Part shown: piece by piece, positions 33,890-41,369 of the stretch
How the letters are laid out: each line of letters begins with the position of its first letter
Position numbering within the stretch: position 1 is the first letter of the stretch
Source of the DNA: DASUBN01 sp036500225
GTDB taxonomy: Bacteria > Pseudomonadota > Gammaproteobacteria > Natronospirales > REEB76
Length of the DNA stretch: 64,000 nucleotides
Direction: 5' to 3'
Assembly (NCBI GenBank): GCA_036500225.1
Contig: DASYCJ010000020.1
Location: 1 to 64,000, forward strand
Program-made: the position numbers and the translations under genes
The notes under the pieces: generated by a model
Database searches by the model: none
What the model was told of the DNA's origin: nothing
What the model saw: only the letters and a program-made list of their open reading frames with translations

Positions 33890-34432
33890 CTAGCCGGGCG
33901 GGCGCGGGGATTTCTTTTCCTTCTTGTCTTTCTCGGCTTCCGGCACCAACTGATAGAACAGGCTCGACTCGCGCTTATAGAAGCCTTCCGTATGGAAGGA
34001 ATCCCCGAGCTTGAAGTACTCGTAGTCCAGGTGGTGCCCCAACTCGTGCAGCAGGGTGCGCAGAAAGGTCTTGAAGGCCACTGGGCGTTTCTTCATGGCG
34101 GTGCGCATCCACAGGCTGATGCGCGCGGTCTGCATGCGACCCTCGATGCCTTCGTAGTAACCGTGCAGTTCGCCGGAACCGTCCGCGGGTCGCACCGCCA
34201 GCACCTTGAGCGCCACCGGCGCGACCTGCAGCTGCTTCAGTATCCCACTGCCGATGGCCTGGGTGACGAGCTCCACCTTGGCCCGCGCATCCTCCTCCAG
34301 GGCCGCCTTGAGCCGCGGCATCAAGGGCCAGAGGCTCGCCGCATCGGGCAAGGGCGTCCGCTGGATGCGATCGCTGGCATCGTATATCTGCTTGTCCTTG
34401 GCGCTCAGGTTGCGGTAGTAGTTGAAACGCAT
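33890..34432 (-). CDS. Predicted zinc metallopeptidase-like protein (HExxH)
   Basis: A 180-residue protein of unknown family with a clear HELGHHLDYE motif in FLRTLLHELGHHLDYEYFKLGD, the zinc-binding HExxH helix. A Glu or His further on (FHTEGFYKRESSLFYQL) could be the third ligand. The N-terminal half (RFNYYRNLSAKDKQIYDASDR) is helical. No signal peptide, so it should be cytoplasmic. The tail is Lys/Pro-rich. Transcribed divergently from the DUF998 gene, with 41 nt between the starts. Confidence 0.7.
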   Translation of the reverse strand: MRFNYYRNLSAKDKQIYDASDRIQRTPLPDAASLWPLMPRLKAALEEDARAKVELVTQAIGSGILKQLQVAPVALKVLAVRPADGSGELHGYYEGIEGRMQTARISLWMRTAMKKRPVAFKTFLRTLLHELGHHLDYEYFKLGDSFHTEGFYKRESSLFYQLVPEAEKDKKEKKSPRPPG

Positions 34433-34461
34433 CGATTAAGGAGTATGTGGGCGGCGACACT

Positions 34462-34467
34462 TATAAT
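34462..34467 (+). promoter_or_regulatory. -10 box (TATAAT) directly before the DUF998 gene
   Basis: A perfect TATAAT lies six nt before the ATG at 34474, suggesting a leaderless transcript. No good -35 is visible at 16-18 nt upstream, so this is less certain than the ArsR promoters. Confidence 0.45.
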
Positions 34468-34473
34468 AAACCC

Positions 34474-35094
34474 ATGAGATCCCCCACCCCCGCGACCCTC
34501 GGCGCCCTGGCCCTGCCGGCCCTGACATTCTTCCTCGGCAGTTCCTTGGTGCTGCAATACCTGCGCACTGACTATGACTGGATCGCGGCACCCTTGAGCT
34601 TCTATCTCGTTGGCCCTTACAGCGGCTGGCTGATCGCGGGCTTCTTCGCCTTGAGCCTAGGGACCTTGTGTGTCGCCCTCGGCCTCTATACGAGCCAAGG
34701 GCCGGCCCCATTCAAGCGCGTGGCGTTCACGCTATTCGCGGTAGACGCAGTGGCCACCTGCCTCGTGACCTTCGCCGACACGGACCTTCCCGGCGGGCCT
34801 AAGCACACTACCCATGGCTTACTGCACTATGCCTTCGCCACCACCGCTTTCTTGAGTGTGACCTTAGGTATGCTGGTGCAGTCTTGGAGCTTGCGCCTTG
34901 ATCCCTACTGGCACCGGCATTTTCGTACCGCCTTCTCCCTGGCGGTATTCACGTTCGCCGCGCTCTGCGTGTATGTGCTGTGGCGTGACTTGCCCCGCGG
35001 CCTCTCGGAGAAGATCGTGATCCTGCTGATCGTGCTGTGGCTGCTCATGGCCGGCCGCTGGTTGATGCAGGCCCGGCTCAAGAGACAAGCATGA
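34474..35094 (+). CDS. DUF998 membrane protein
   Basis: Inner-membrane protein of 206 residues with six predicted helices: ALALPALTFFLGSSLVLQYL, YSGWLIAGFFALSLGTLCVA, AFTLFAVDAVATCLVTFADT, HYAFATTAFLSVTLGMLVQS and two more near the end. The FADTDLPGGPKHTTHGLLH loop is typical of DUF998. No function is known. The gene overlaps greB (ATGA), an uncommon coupling of a membrane protein with a transcription factor. Confidence 0.75.
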   Translation: MRSPTPATLGALALPALTFFLGSSLVLQYLRTDYDWIAAPLSFYLVGPYSGWLIAGFFALSLGTLCVALGLYTSQGPAPFKRVAFTLFAVDAVATCLVTFADTDLPGGPKHTTHGLLHYAFATTAFLSVTLGMLVQSWSLRLDPYWHRHFRTAFSLAVFTFAALCVYVLWRDLPRGLSEKIVILLIVLWLLMAGRWLMQARLKRQA

Positions 35095-35588
35095 GTCGCT
35101 GGCGTCCCGCTGCCGAGAAGTCCTCGCCCTATATCACCAGCGAAGGCTATGCCGTGCTGCAGGCAGAGCTACAGGCGCTGTGGGAACGGCGCCGACACGT
35201 GACCGCGGCCCTGAGCGCAGCGGCGGCCGAGGGTGACCGTTCCGAGAATGCCGAATACATCTATCGCAAGAAAGAATTGCGGGAGATAGACCGGCGCATC
35301 CGTTATTTGCAGAAACGCATGCCGGATCTGAAGGTGGTGACCGAGTCGCCGGCGGAACAGTCGCGGGTGTTCTTCGGCGCCTGGGTGACGCTAGAAGACA
35401 GCGCCGGCGCGGAAGCCGAGTACCGCATCGTAGGTCCGGATGAGTTCGACCCCGCTAAGCGCTACATCAGCATGGACTCACCGCTGGCCCGGGCGCTGCT
35501 GAAGAAGGCTGTTGACGACCAAGTGGAGGTGAAGCTGCCAGCGGGTCTCGCCCATTACTTCATCGTGCGGGTGCGCTACGGCAGCTAG
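35091..35588 (+). CDS. greB: Transcription elongation factor GreB
   Basis: Protein of 165 residues that rescues backtracked RNA polymerase by stimulating transcript cleavage. The N-terminal coiled coil starts at YITSEGYAVLQAELQALWERRR and carries the acidic tip GDRSENAEYIYRKKELREIDRRIRY; YIYRKK distinguishes GreB from GreA. The C-terminal FKBP-like domain includes VTLEDSAGAEAEYRIVGPDEFD and ISMDSPLARALLKK. The start codon lies in the stop of the DUF998 gene. Confidence 0.93.
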   Translation: MSRWRPAAEKSSPYITSEGYAVLQAELQALWERRRHVTAALSAAAAEGDRSENAEYIYRKKELREIDRRIRYLQKRMPDLKVVTESPAEQSRVFFGAWVTLEDSAGAEAEYRIVGPDEFDPAKRYISMDSPLARALLKKAVDDQVEVKLPAGLAHYFIVRVRYGS

Positions 35589-35637
35589 CGCGCTTATGTA
35601 GTCCGGCATTACGGAAAGTGGACTGGCGGCCCCGCAG

Positions 35638-36102
35638 ATGACGGCGCATCATGAAGCCATGAAAGCACAAGCCAAACGCCCCACACCGTCCAACGACGTC
35701 GGCCTGGACGAAGCACTGGCCGGCACCTTCCCTGCCAGCGATCCCGTCGCGCCCCCTTCTCACATAGAGGAGGAGATGGAACGACGCCGCAGGGTGCTGG
35801 ACGAGGACGCCGCCAACAGACGCAAGGACTCCGCTGAGGAAGCCCTGGACGAGGCGCTGGAGGAGACCTTCCCCGCCAGCGATCCCATAGCGGTGCACCA
35901 CAGCGAAGCGCGCGAGATGCCCAATCCCGATGACAAGGACGAACACAAGGAGCGCCGTTCGGTGCGCCGCAAGCGTCCTGCCGGAAAGAAAAACAAGATC
36001 GCGAAGAAGAAGCCTGCGCGCAGCAAGAAAGTTGCAAAGAAGAAACCCGGAAAGAAGAAGACTGCACGCCGGACCACCAACAAGAAGAAGAGGAGCCGTT
36101 AG
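35638..36102 (+). CDS. Acidic repeat plus histone-H1-like Lys-rich tail, unknown
   Basis: A 154-residue protein in two halves. The first has two copies of LDEALxxTFPASDPxA (about residues 23-38 and 69-84), a short motif found in many small uncharacterised bacterial proteins. The second (from about 105) is a Lys/Arg/Ala tail with AKKKPARSKK-type repeats, like bacterial histone-H1 homologues, so DNA or RNA binding is likely. The start is uncertain: ATG 35638 or 35659, neither with a good ribosome site. It is followed without gap by another Lys-rich gene. Confidence 0.65.
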   Translation: MTAHHEAMKAQAKRPTPSNDVGLDEALAGTFPASDPVAPPSHIEEEMERRRRVLDEDAANRRKDSAEEALDEALEETFPASDPIAVHHSEAREMPNPDDKDEHKERRSVRRKRPAGKKNKIAKKKPARSKKVAKKKPGKKKTARRTTNKKKRSR

Positions 36103-36315
36103 ATGGCCGCCAAGAAGAAAACGTCCCTAGGTCCCAAGGTGCGTCTGCTGCTGGAACAAGCGTTGTTGGAAGCATTGAAACGCCACCTCGCCTCCAAGGG
36201 CCACAAGTCCCCCGCCATCGCACGCAAGAAGAAAGCCAGCAAAAAGAAGGTCGCGCGCCGCCCCGCCAAGAAACGTCCGCGCAAGGCTACGGCACGCAAG
36301 GGCGCCCGCCGCTGA
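36103..36315 (+). CDS. Small Lys/Arg-rich protein, histone-like
   Basis: A 70-residue basic protein: a short helical segment (KVRLLLEQALLEALKRHLASKG) and then a tail of KKK, KKR and RK clusters. It starts at the base after the stop of the preceding gene, so the two are probably translated together. The composition suggests binding of nucleic acid or polyphosphate. No family recognised. Confidence 0.6.
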   Translation: MAAKKKTSLGPKVRLLLEQALLEALKRHLASKGHKSPAIARKKKASKKKVARRPAKKRPRKATARKGARR

Positions 36316-36383
36316 GCCCGTAGGCTTGATTCCCCGCGGGGCCACCCCATATAAGGTGGCCTCAACGATCGCCGGGGATTCCC

Positions 36384-36818
36384 ATGTCCGATAGCCTGCA
36401 TGTCGCCTGCTCCGCCTGCGGGGCCAGCAACCGCCTGCCCGAAACCCGCCTCGGCGAAACCCCTAAGTGCGGCAAATGTGGCACGGCTCTGTTCAGCGCT
36501 CACCCCATCGCCCTTACCGATGCCAACTTCGAGAAGATCGTAGGCGGCACAGACCTGCCCGTGATAGTGGATTGCTGGGCCAGCTGGTGCGGGCCCTGCA
36601 TGCGTTTCGCGCCGGTGTTCGAGGAAGCAGCAGCGCAGCTGGAACCCAAGGTGCGACTCGCCAAGCTGGATACAGACGCGAATCAGGCTACTTCTGCCAG
36701 ACTCGGTATCCGCAGTATCCCCACACTCATCGTGTTCAAGGGCGGCAAGGAGACAGCGCGGATCTCCGGAGCGATGCCGCTAGGTCCATTCCTTGAATGG
36801 GTGAAGCAGCACGCCTAA
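36384..36818 (+). CDS. trxC: Thioredoxin 2
   Basis: Cytoplasmic thiol-disulfide reductase of 144 residues. The N-terminal zinc ribbon has Cys9, Cys12, Cys29 and Cys32 (CSAC and CGKC). The thioredoxin fold follows, with active site WCGPC at 68-72 and the cis-Pro in IRSIPTLIVFKGG. Zinc-ribbon thioredoxins are usually OxyR-controlled in enteric bacteria; no OxyR site was sought here. It could also serve as reductant for the MsrA and ArsC of this window, which is inference. Confidence 0.94.
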   Translation: MSDSLHVACSACGASNRLPETRLGETPKCGKCGTALFSAHPIALTDANFEKIVGGTDLPVIVDCWASWCGPCMRFAPVFEEAAAQLEPKVRLAKLDTDANQATSARLGIRSIPTLIVFKGGKETARISGAMPLGPFLEWVKQHA

Positions 36819-36865
36819 AGAGGGCTTGCTGTCGCAGATTACCCGGCCCAGCATAGGGACGTGGA

Positions 36866-37087
36866 ATCTCTACAGCAGGTACAGCTGAAGTCACGCTGGG
36901 TGGCAAGCGCCCACTGCGGGTCGCCGGAAACCTGCTGCTGTTACTGCTGATTTCCGCCACGGCACTCGTGATAGGAATCCTTCCGTTCGACCTGTCTGAA
37001 CCCCGCGGCCCCACACTGCCTACTTGGATGACCCTTTTCATCCTGGCGATCATCATCATCGGCGCAGGATCGTTATGGTGGTTTTGA
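36866..37087 (+). CDS. Possible small two-helix membrane protein without canonical start
   Basis: The frame ending at the TGA at 37085 reads as a plausible two-helix protein: basic lead (GGKRPLRVAGN), helix LLLLLLISATALVIGI, loop LPFDLSEPRGPTLPTW, helix MTLFILAIIIIGAGSLWWF. The frame is open from 36857, but it contains no ATG, GTG or TTG before the first helix. An ATC at 36866 follows AGGGACGTGGA, and a CTG occurs near 36894. It may use a rare start, be a remnant, or carry a frameshift. The frame opposite is a shadow. Confidence 0.35.
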   Translation: MSTAGTAEVTLGGKRPLRVAGNLLLLLLISATALVIGILPFDLSEPRGPTLPTWMTLFILAIIIIGAGSLWWF

Positions 37088-37094
37088 CTATCGC

Positions 37095-38786
37095 TCAAGG
37101 TCTTCCATAGCCAGGTCCGAGGATGACCTGTCCGGGTAACGCATTAGTCATCTTGCCCTGATCGACCACCGGCACGCCGTTGACCAGCACGTACTGCATG
37201 CCCACCGAGAAGCGGTTGGGATCGTCGTAGGTGGCCACGTCGTGCAGCTGTACCGGATCGAACACCGTCACGTCCGCCCACATGCCTGCCTTGAGCACAC
37301 CCCGGTCCTGCAGGTGCTCCCGCTGCGCGGCCAGTGAGGTGAACTTGCGGACGGCGTCTTCCAGCGTGAGCTTGTGCTCCTGGTTCACATACTTGGTCAC
37401 GATACGCGGGAAAGTGCCGTAGGCTCTGGGATGAGGGTGCTCGGTGCCCATGATGCCTTCCGGCGAGGTTCCGGAAGCATCGTTATCGATGGATACCCAG
37501 GGCTGCTGCAGGATTAGGGCCACGTCTTTCTCATCCATGCCGAACACCGCTACTTCCGTGGAAGCGTGGTCCTTGATGAGGAAGTCGCAGATGGCGTCGA
37601 TGGCATCCTCGTGCCACTGTTTCGCAATCTCATCGATGCGCATGCCCTGATACTTGGCCATGCTCTTGTCGGCGGCGGCAGTGATGATGATGTCGTGGGG
37701 CCCCTCGATGGCCAGCCACTCATTGTCCCAACCTCCACCCGGTGTAGTCATGTCATGGCGGATCCTGGCGCGAGTGGCCGGATCCTTGAGGCGCGCGATC
37801 ATCTTCTCGTTGCCGCCGTCGTGGGCCCAAGGAGGGATGAAAGCCGAGAAGGAATTCTCCCAGGCGGTATAGGCATAGGTATCCGCCGCCACGTCCAGAC
37901 CCGAAGCGCGGGCCGCTTCGATACGCGCGATGACGTCCGGCGCCTTGCCCCAGTTTTGCTTGCCGGCGGCCTTGAGATGGAATATCTCCACGGGGATGCG
38001 GGCTTCGCGGCCGATGCGGAAGGTCTCGTCCAAGGCCGCGACTTCGCCATTGCTCTCGCTGCGCATGTGGGTGGCGTAGATGCCGCCGTAGGCGGATGCG
38101 GTCTGAGCGAGTGCGATCAGTTCCGGGGTCTTCGCATACGGTGCCGGCGGATATTGCAGCGCCGTGGAGAGCCCCATGGCACCGGCGCGCATGGCATCCG
38201 TCACCAGACCCTGCATCTTCTTCAGTTCATCGGGTGTCGGGTCCCGGTCTGCGTAGCCGATGACCATCTCCCGCACCGATGCGGCACCCACGTAGCTCGC
38301 CAGGTTGATGCCCATGCCGTTCTTCCTCAGGCGTGCGAAGTAGCTGGGGAAATCCCGCCAATCCACCGTGAGGTGGTAGTGGTCATACCCCGGCTGGTTC
38401 TCCTTGATCATCTCCTCGTCCAGGGGCGCTGCCGATTCGCCCTCGCCGGTGATCTCGGTGGTGATGCCTTGGAAGATCTTGGAAGGTACCCGCGGGTCCA
38501 CCAACATGGAAAGATCCGACTGGCCCAGCATGTCGATGAAGCCCGGCGCCACGGCGAGACCGTGGGCATCGATGACGCGCTTGGCGGTGGCATTCCCCAG
38601 GCAGCCGATGGCAACGATGTGCCCGTCCTTGATGGCCACATCCCCCTCATACCAGGGAGAGCCGGTGCCATCGTAGATGTGACCGTCCTTGATGATGAGG
38701 TCATAGGTGGGCGCCGGAGTATCGGCGACGGCGGGCAGGACCATAAGAAGCAGGAGTAGAGAGAATCCAGTCATACGCAAGGACAT
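37095..38786 (-). CDS. Exported amidohydrolase, N-acyl-D-amino-acid deacylase family
   Basis: Secreted amidohydrolase of about 563 residues with signal peptide (MTGFSLLLLLMVLPAVA). It begins YDLIIKDGHIYDGTGSPWYEGDVAIKDG and ends PGxVILGPGYGRP-like, as D-aminoacylases do. In place of the metal HxH of the family (GFIDxHTHxD) it reads GFIDMLGQSD, and the bridging Cys region reads TTEITGEGESAAP. The conserved HMRSE, FHLKAAGKQNWGK and HPHPRAYGTFPRIV remain, so a single-metal site is likely. Start ATG 38786 has GGGAG 6 nt upstream. Substrate unknown; acyl-D-amino acids or dipeptides are candidates. Confidence 0.85.
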   Translation of the reverse strand: MSLRMTGFSLLLLLMVLPAVADTPAPTYDLIIKDGHIYDGTGSPWYEGDVAIKDGHIVAIGCLGNATAKRVIDAHGLAVAPGFIDMLGQSDLSMLVDPRVPSKIFQGITTEITGEGESAAPLDEEMIKENQPGYDHYHLTVDWRDFPSYFARLRKNGMGINLASYVGAASVREMVIGYADRDPTPDELKKMQGLVTDAMRAGAMGLSTALQYPPAPYAKTPELIALAQTASAYGGIYATHMRSESNGEVAALDETFRIGREARIPVEIFHLKAAGKQNWGKAPDVIARIEAARASGLDVAADTYAYTAWENSFSAFIPPWAHDGGNEKMIARLKDPATRARIRHDMTTPGGGWDNEWLAIEGPHDIIITAAADKSMAKYQGMRIDEIAKQWHEDAIDAICDFLIKDHASTEVAVFGMDEKDVALILQQPWVSIDNDASGTSPEGIMGTEHPHPRAYGTFPRIVTKYVNQEHKLTLEDAVRKFTSLAAQREHLQDRGVLKAGMWADVTVFDPVQLHDVATYDDPNRFSVGMQYVLVNGVPVVDQGKMTNALPGQVILGPGYGRP

Positions 38787-38806
38787 ATGCATCTCCCTTG
38801 AGTCTT

Positions 38807-39178
38807 CTAGTCTTCGTTCTTGACCCCGAAAAGCTTATCCAGTTCTGACCGCGCTGGGTCCGATTTGTTCTCTTCAACGCCACCGCCAAACAGGGCATCC
38901 AGTCTGGCCCGGGCCGCATCCGCCGGCGTGCCGTCTTTCGGTTGATAGGCGCCGGCGCGGGGTTCCAGGTATTCGCAGAAGTTGGCCCGCTCCTTGATCT
39001 GCACATGCTCGGCCCGCTCTTCGCGGCAGCCATCGTTGAGCTTGGGATCATGGAAGCGGCACATGAGACAGGTGTGCAGCTCGGAGCCGCACTTGAGACA
39101 GACAGAGAGCCGCGACAGGGGCATGGGCACGCCGTCCAGCGCCACGCCGCATTTCCAGCAGATGAGGTCGGTGCTCAT
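38807..39178 (-). CDS. Zinc-ribbon protein, unknown function
   Basis: A 123-residue cytoplasmic protein with two CxxC knuckles at the start (ICWKCG and VCLKCG), then HTCLMCRFHDPKLNDGCREERAEHV, altogether eight cysteines that probably bind one or two zinc ions. The C-terminal half has two short repeats, ARLDALFGG and SELDKLFGV. The RFHDPKLNDGCREE segment recurs in uncharacterised proteobacterial proteins. No function is known. Separate from the deacylase by 20 nt, probably transcribed with it. Confidence 0.7.
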   Translation of the reverse strand: MSTDLICWKCGVALDGVPMPLSRLSVCLKCGSELHTCLMCRFHDPKLNDGCREERAEHVQIKERANFCEYLEPRAGAYQPKDGTPADAARARLDALFGGGVEENKSDPARSELDKLFGVKNED

Positions 39179-39209
39179 GGCGCCCGACGTGCGCTGAGGT
39201 CAGCTTGGG

Positions 39210-39518
39210 CTACGCCCAAGCTGCATTAGAATCCGTGGGGGAATGGAAGTAGTCGCTCTCCTCCGCCGAGAGCTGCACTGCCTTCACCAGTTCCGCCTGG
39301 CGAAGGCTCGCGGTCGAGACCGGTGCGCAGTCCTCGCACATGGGATCCTCGCAGGGCTGGCGGGAGTACAGCCAGTAATGCACCGCGCCGGCCAGGACGC
39401 CGTCGGCGATCTCCCACACGTCGAGTTCCGGATGCTTGTCGGCGATACGGTTGGCGAGTTCCACCACCTGGCGGGCGGCGTCATCGAAGGGGGAGACATC
39501 GGGGGTTTCGGCGGCCAT
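39210..39518 (-). CDS. Hypothetical protein with CEDPMCEDC cysteines
   Basis: A 102-residue cytoplasmic protein not assigned to a family. The N-terminal helix (FDDAARQVVELANRIADKHPELDVWEIADGVLAG) is followed by HYWLYSRQPCEDPMCEDCAPV, a tight cysteine group that may bind metal. No signal peptide. It precedes the zinc-ribbon gene by 31 nt on the same strand, so both may be made from one transcript. Confidence 0.6.
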   Translation of the reverse strand: MAAETPDVSPFDDAARQVVELANRIADKHPELDVWEIADGVLAGAVHYWLYSRQPCEDPMCEDCAPVSTASLRQAELVKAVQLSAEESDYFHSPTDSNAAWA

Positions 39519-39664
39519 GGCAGTTAAATCCGGGGTGCGCAGCTGGGAGGATTAGTCTAGCAGACGGGGCAGGAACCCCTCGGGCGGCGGCACATAAGCT
39601 GGCGCCGCCGCGCCCGGAATTGTTAGGATGCGACCTTTCACCCCACCGCCACGCAGGCAGTACC

Positions 39665-40051
39665 ATGGCCGAAGAAGACCTGAAACTCGAATTCGATTCC
39701 GCCAACCTCTACCGTGAAGAGGTCTTCACCGACCAGAAGATTGGCACCATCCGCCAGATGACGCCGGTGAGATCCGACGGTAGCACCGACGCCGCGCGTC
39801 CGGTGTTGTTTGTGGGTGAGACCAGCCTCATGACGCCGGCCGGCACCCTGCCAATCCATTTCCGTCTGGAAGGTCCTTCGCTCGGCGAAGCCGCCAACCA
39901 GTTCTCGGACTCTGCCAACAAGGCGATCCAGGACACCATGGAACAGCTGCGCGAGATGCGCCGCCAGGCGGCCTCCTCCATCGTGGTGCCTGACATGAGC
40001 AAGGGCGGCATGGGTGGTCTGGGCGGCGGCGGCAAGATCCAGATGCCCTGA
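39665..40051 (+). CDS. Conserved cytoplasmic protein, unknown function
   Basis: A 128-residue protein without membrane segments. The start EEDLKLEFDSANLYREEVFTD and the strand pattern GTIRQMTPVRSDG/RPVLFVGETSLMTPAGTLPIHF suggest a small beta domain. A helix (KAIQDTMEQLREMRRQAAS) and a Gly-rich tail follow. Similar short proteins occur beside MoxR operons of xanthomonads, to my recollection. It is convergent with the DUF58 gene, with only 10 nt between the stops. Confidence 0.6.
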   Translation: MAEEDLKLEFDSANLYREEVFTDQKIGTIRQMTPVRSDGSTDAARPVLFVGETSLMTPAGTLPIHFRLEGPSLGEAANQFSDSANKAIQDTMEQLREMRRQAASSIVVPDMSKGGMGGLGGGGKIQMP

Positions 40052-40061
40052 CGGGCAGGGC

Positions 40062-41369
40062 TCAGAGCCGGCCGGAACGTTTGATCGAGAGATAGGCTTC
40101 GGTGAGCGCAGCCGGCAGGCGTGCGCTGGTGGTATCCAACAACATGACACCACTGCGCTGCAACTGACGGTGCGCTTCGCGGCGTGCCGCGAGATAATGC
40201 GCGGCTCCGCCGGCCAGCAGCGCATCCTCGAGCCCGGTCGGGCTGCGTGTCATCACGTCTTCGATGCTCTGCTCGCGCAGCGAGGTGATGCACACCAGAT
40301 GCCGGCGCGACAGCAGCCGCACCGCCGGCAACATCTCATCCATATCGTCGTCACGCAGGTTGGTGACCAGCATCACCAGCGAGCGTCGATGCTGCCGTGC
40401 CGCCAGGGTGGTGGCGGCGGTCAGGAGGTCGGTGGCCACCGGCCGGGCCTCCAGGTCATAGAGCGCATTCAGCAACACGTTGATGGCACCGGCGCCGCGC
40501 TGCGGCGGCAGCCAGCGCCGCTCTTCACCGGTGGTCATGAAACCCATGGAGTCGCCCTGCTGCAGGGCCAAGTAACCCAGCACCAGGGTCGCATTGAGCG
40601 CATGGTCGAAATGCGAGACCCCTTCATCCAGCGCCAACATGCGCCGGCCGGTGTCGAGCAGCAGCATCAGTTGCTGGTTGCGCTCATCCTGGTATTCACG
40701 CGAGATCGGCCGACGCAGGCGTGCGGTGGCCTTCCAGTCCACCTGCCGCAGACTGTCGCCGATGCGGAACTCGCGCAGCTGGTGGAATTCGGTGCCTTCA
40801 CCGCGCCGCCGTTGCAGGTGCGCGCCAGTGATGCGCGTGGCGCGCTCGACGCTGATGAGGGCGAAACGCGCCAGCGGCGCGAAGTTGGGATACACCCGCA
40901 CCTTCTCCACCGCGCCCGCCACTCGGCGTCTCAGCCACAGACCGAAGCGTGAGCGCTCGCGCAGGCCGCAGCGCTCGAAGCTGACCGTGCCGCGATCTAG
41001 GGGGCGCAGCCTGTAGCTCAACCGCACTTCCCGCCCCGGCGGCAGGATCGCTTCAGCCGGCAGGCCCTCCGCGGGCCAGCCACCCGGATGCAGGTCATAG
41101 ACCTGTACGCGGCGCGCACGGCGCGAATCTTGGCGCATGCGTAGTTGGATGTCGGTGGGATTGCCATGGGCCAATGCCGCCGGCAGGCGGCGGTGCACTT
41201 CGATGCCCGGCAGGAGCATGAGTTCAGCCGCATCCAGGATCGCCAGCAGGGCCAGGGCCGCTCCTGCCAGGGCCCACAGGCCGAGGGGCAACCAGCCGAG
41301 CTCACAGCCGAGGCCGAGCAGAGCCCAGCCCGCGCAGCCCCCCAGCAGGCGTGTGCCGGGCAGCATCAC
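40062..41369 (-). CDS. DUF58 protein (vWA-like partner of MoxR)
   Basis: A 435-residue protein, last gene of the seven-gene operon. Two membrane helices at the start (GWALLGLGCELGWLPLGLWALAGAAL), an Ig-like middle, then the DUF58 signature FRIGDSLRQVDWKATARLRRPISREYQDERNQ and a vWA-like DTGRRM strand. In this position the family works with MoxR AAA ATPases and is linked to assembly or activation of metal- or envelope-proteins. GTG start at 41369 overlaps the MoxR stop; ATG 41366 is the alternative. Confidence 0.88.
   Translation of the reverse strand: MMLPGTRLLGGCAGWALLGLGCELGWLPLGLWALAGAALALLAILDAAELMLLPGIEVHRRLPAALAHGNPTDIQLRMRQDSRRARRVQVYDLHPGGWPAEGLPAEAILPPGREVRLSYRLRPLDRGTVSFERCGLRERSRFGLWLRRRVAGAVEKVRVYPNFAPLARFALISVERATRITGAHLQRRRGEGTEFHQLREFRIGDSLRQVDWKATARLRRPISREYQDERNQQLMLLLDTGRRMLALDEGVSHFDHALNATLVLGYLALQQGDSMGFMTTGEERRWLPPQRGAGAINVLLNALYDLEARPVATDLLTAATTLAARQHRRSLVMLVTNLRDDDMDEMLPAVRLLSRRHLVCITSLREQSIEDVMTRSPTGLEDALLAGGAAHYLAARREAHRQLQRSGVMLLDTTSARLPAALTEAYLSIKRSGRL

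Noticed and set aside
36736..37098. Open frame of 120 codons on the minus strand next to trxC
   Set aside because: It runs through the end of trxC and opposite the two-helix frame, with no family features.
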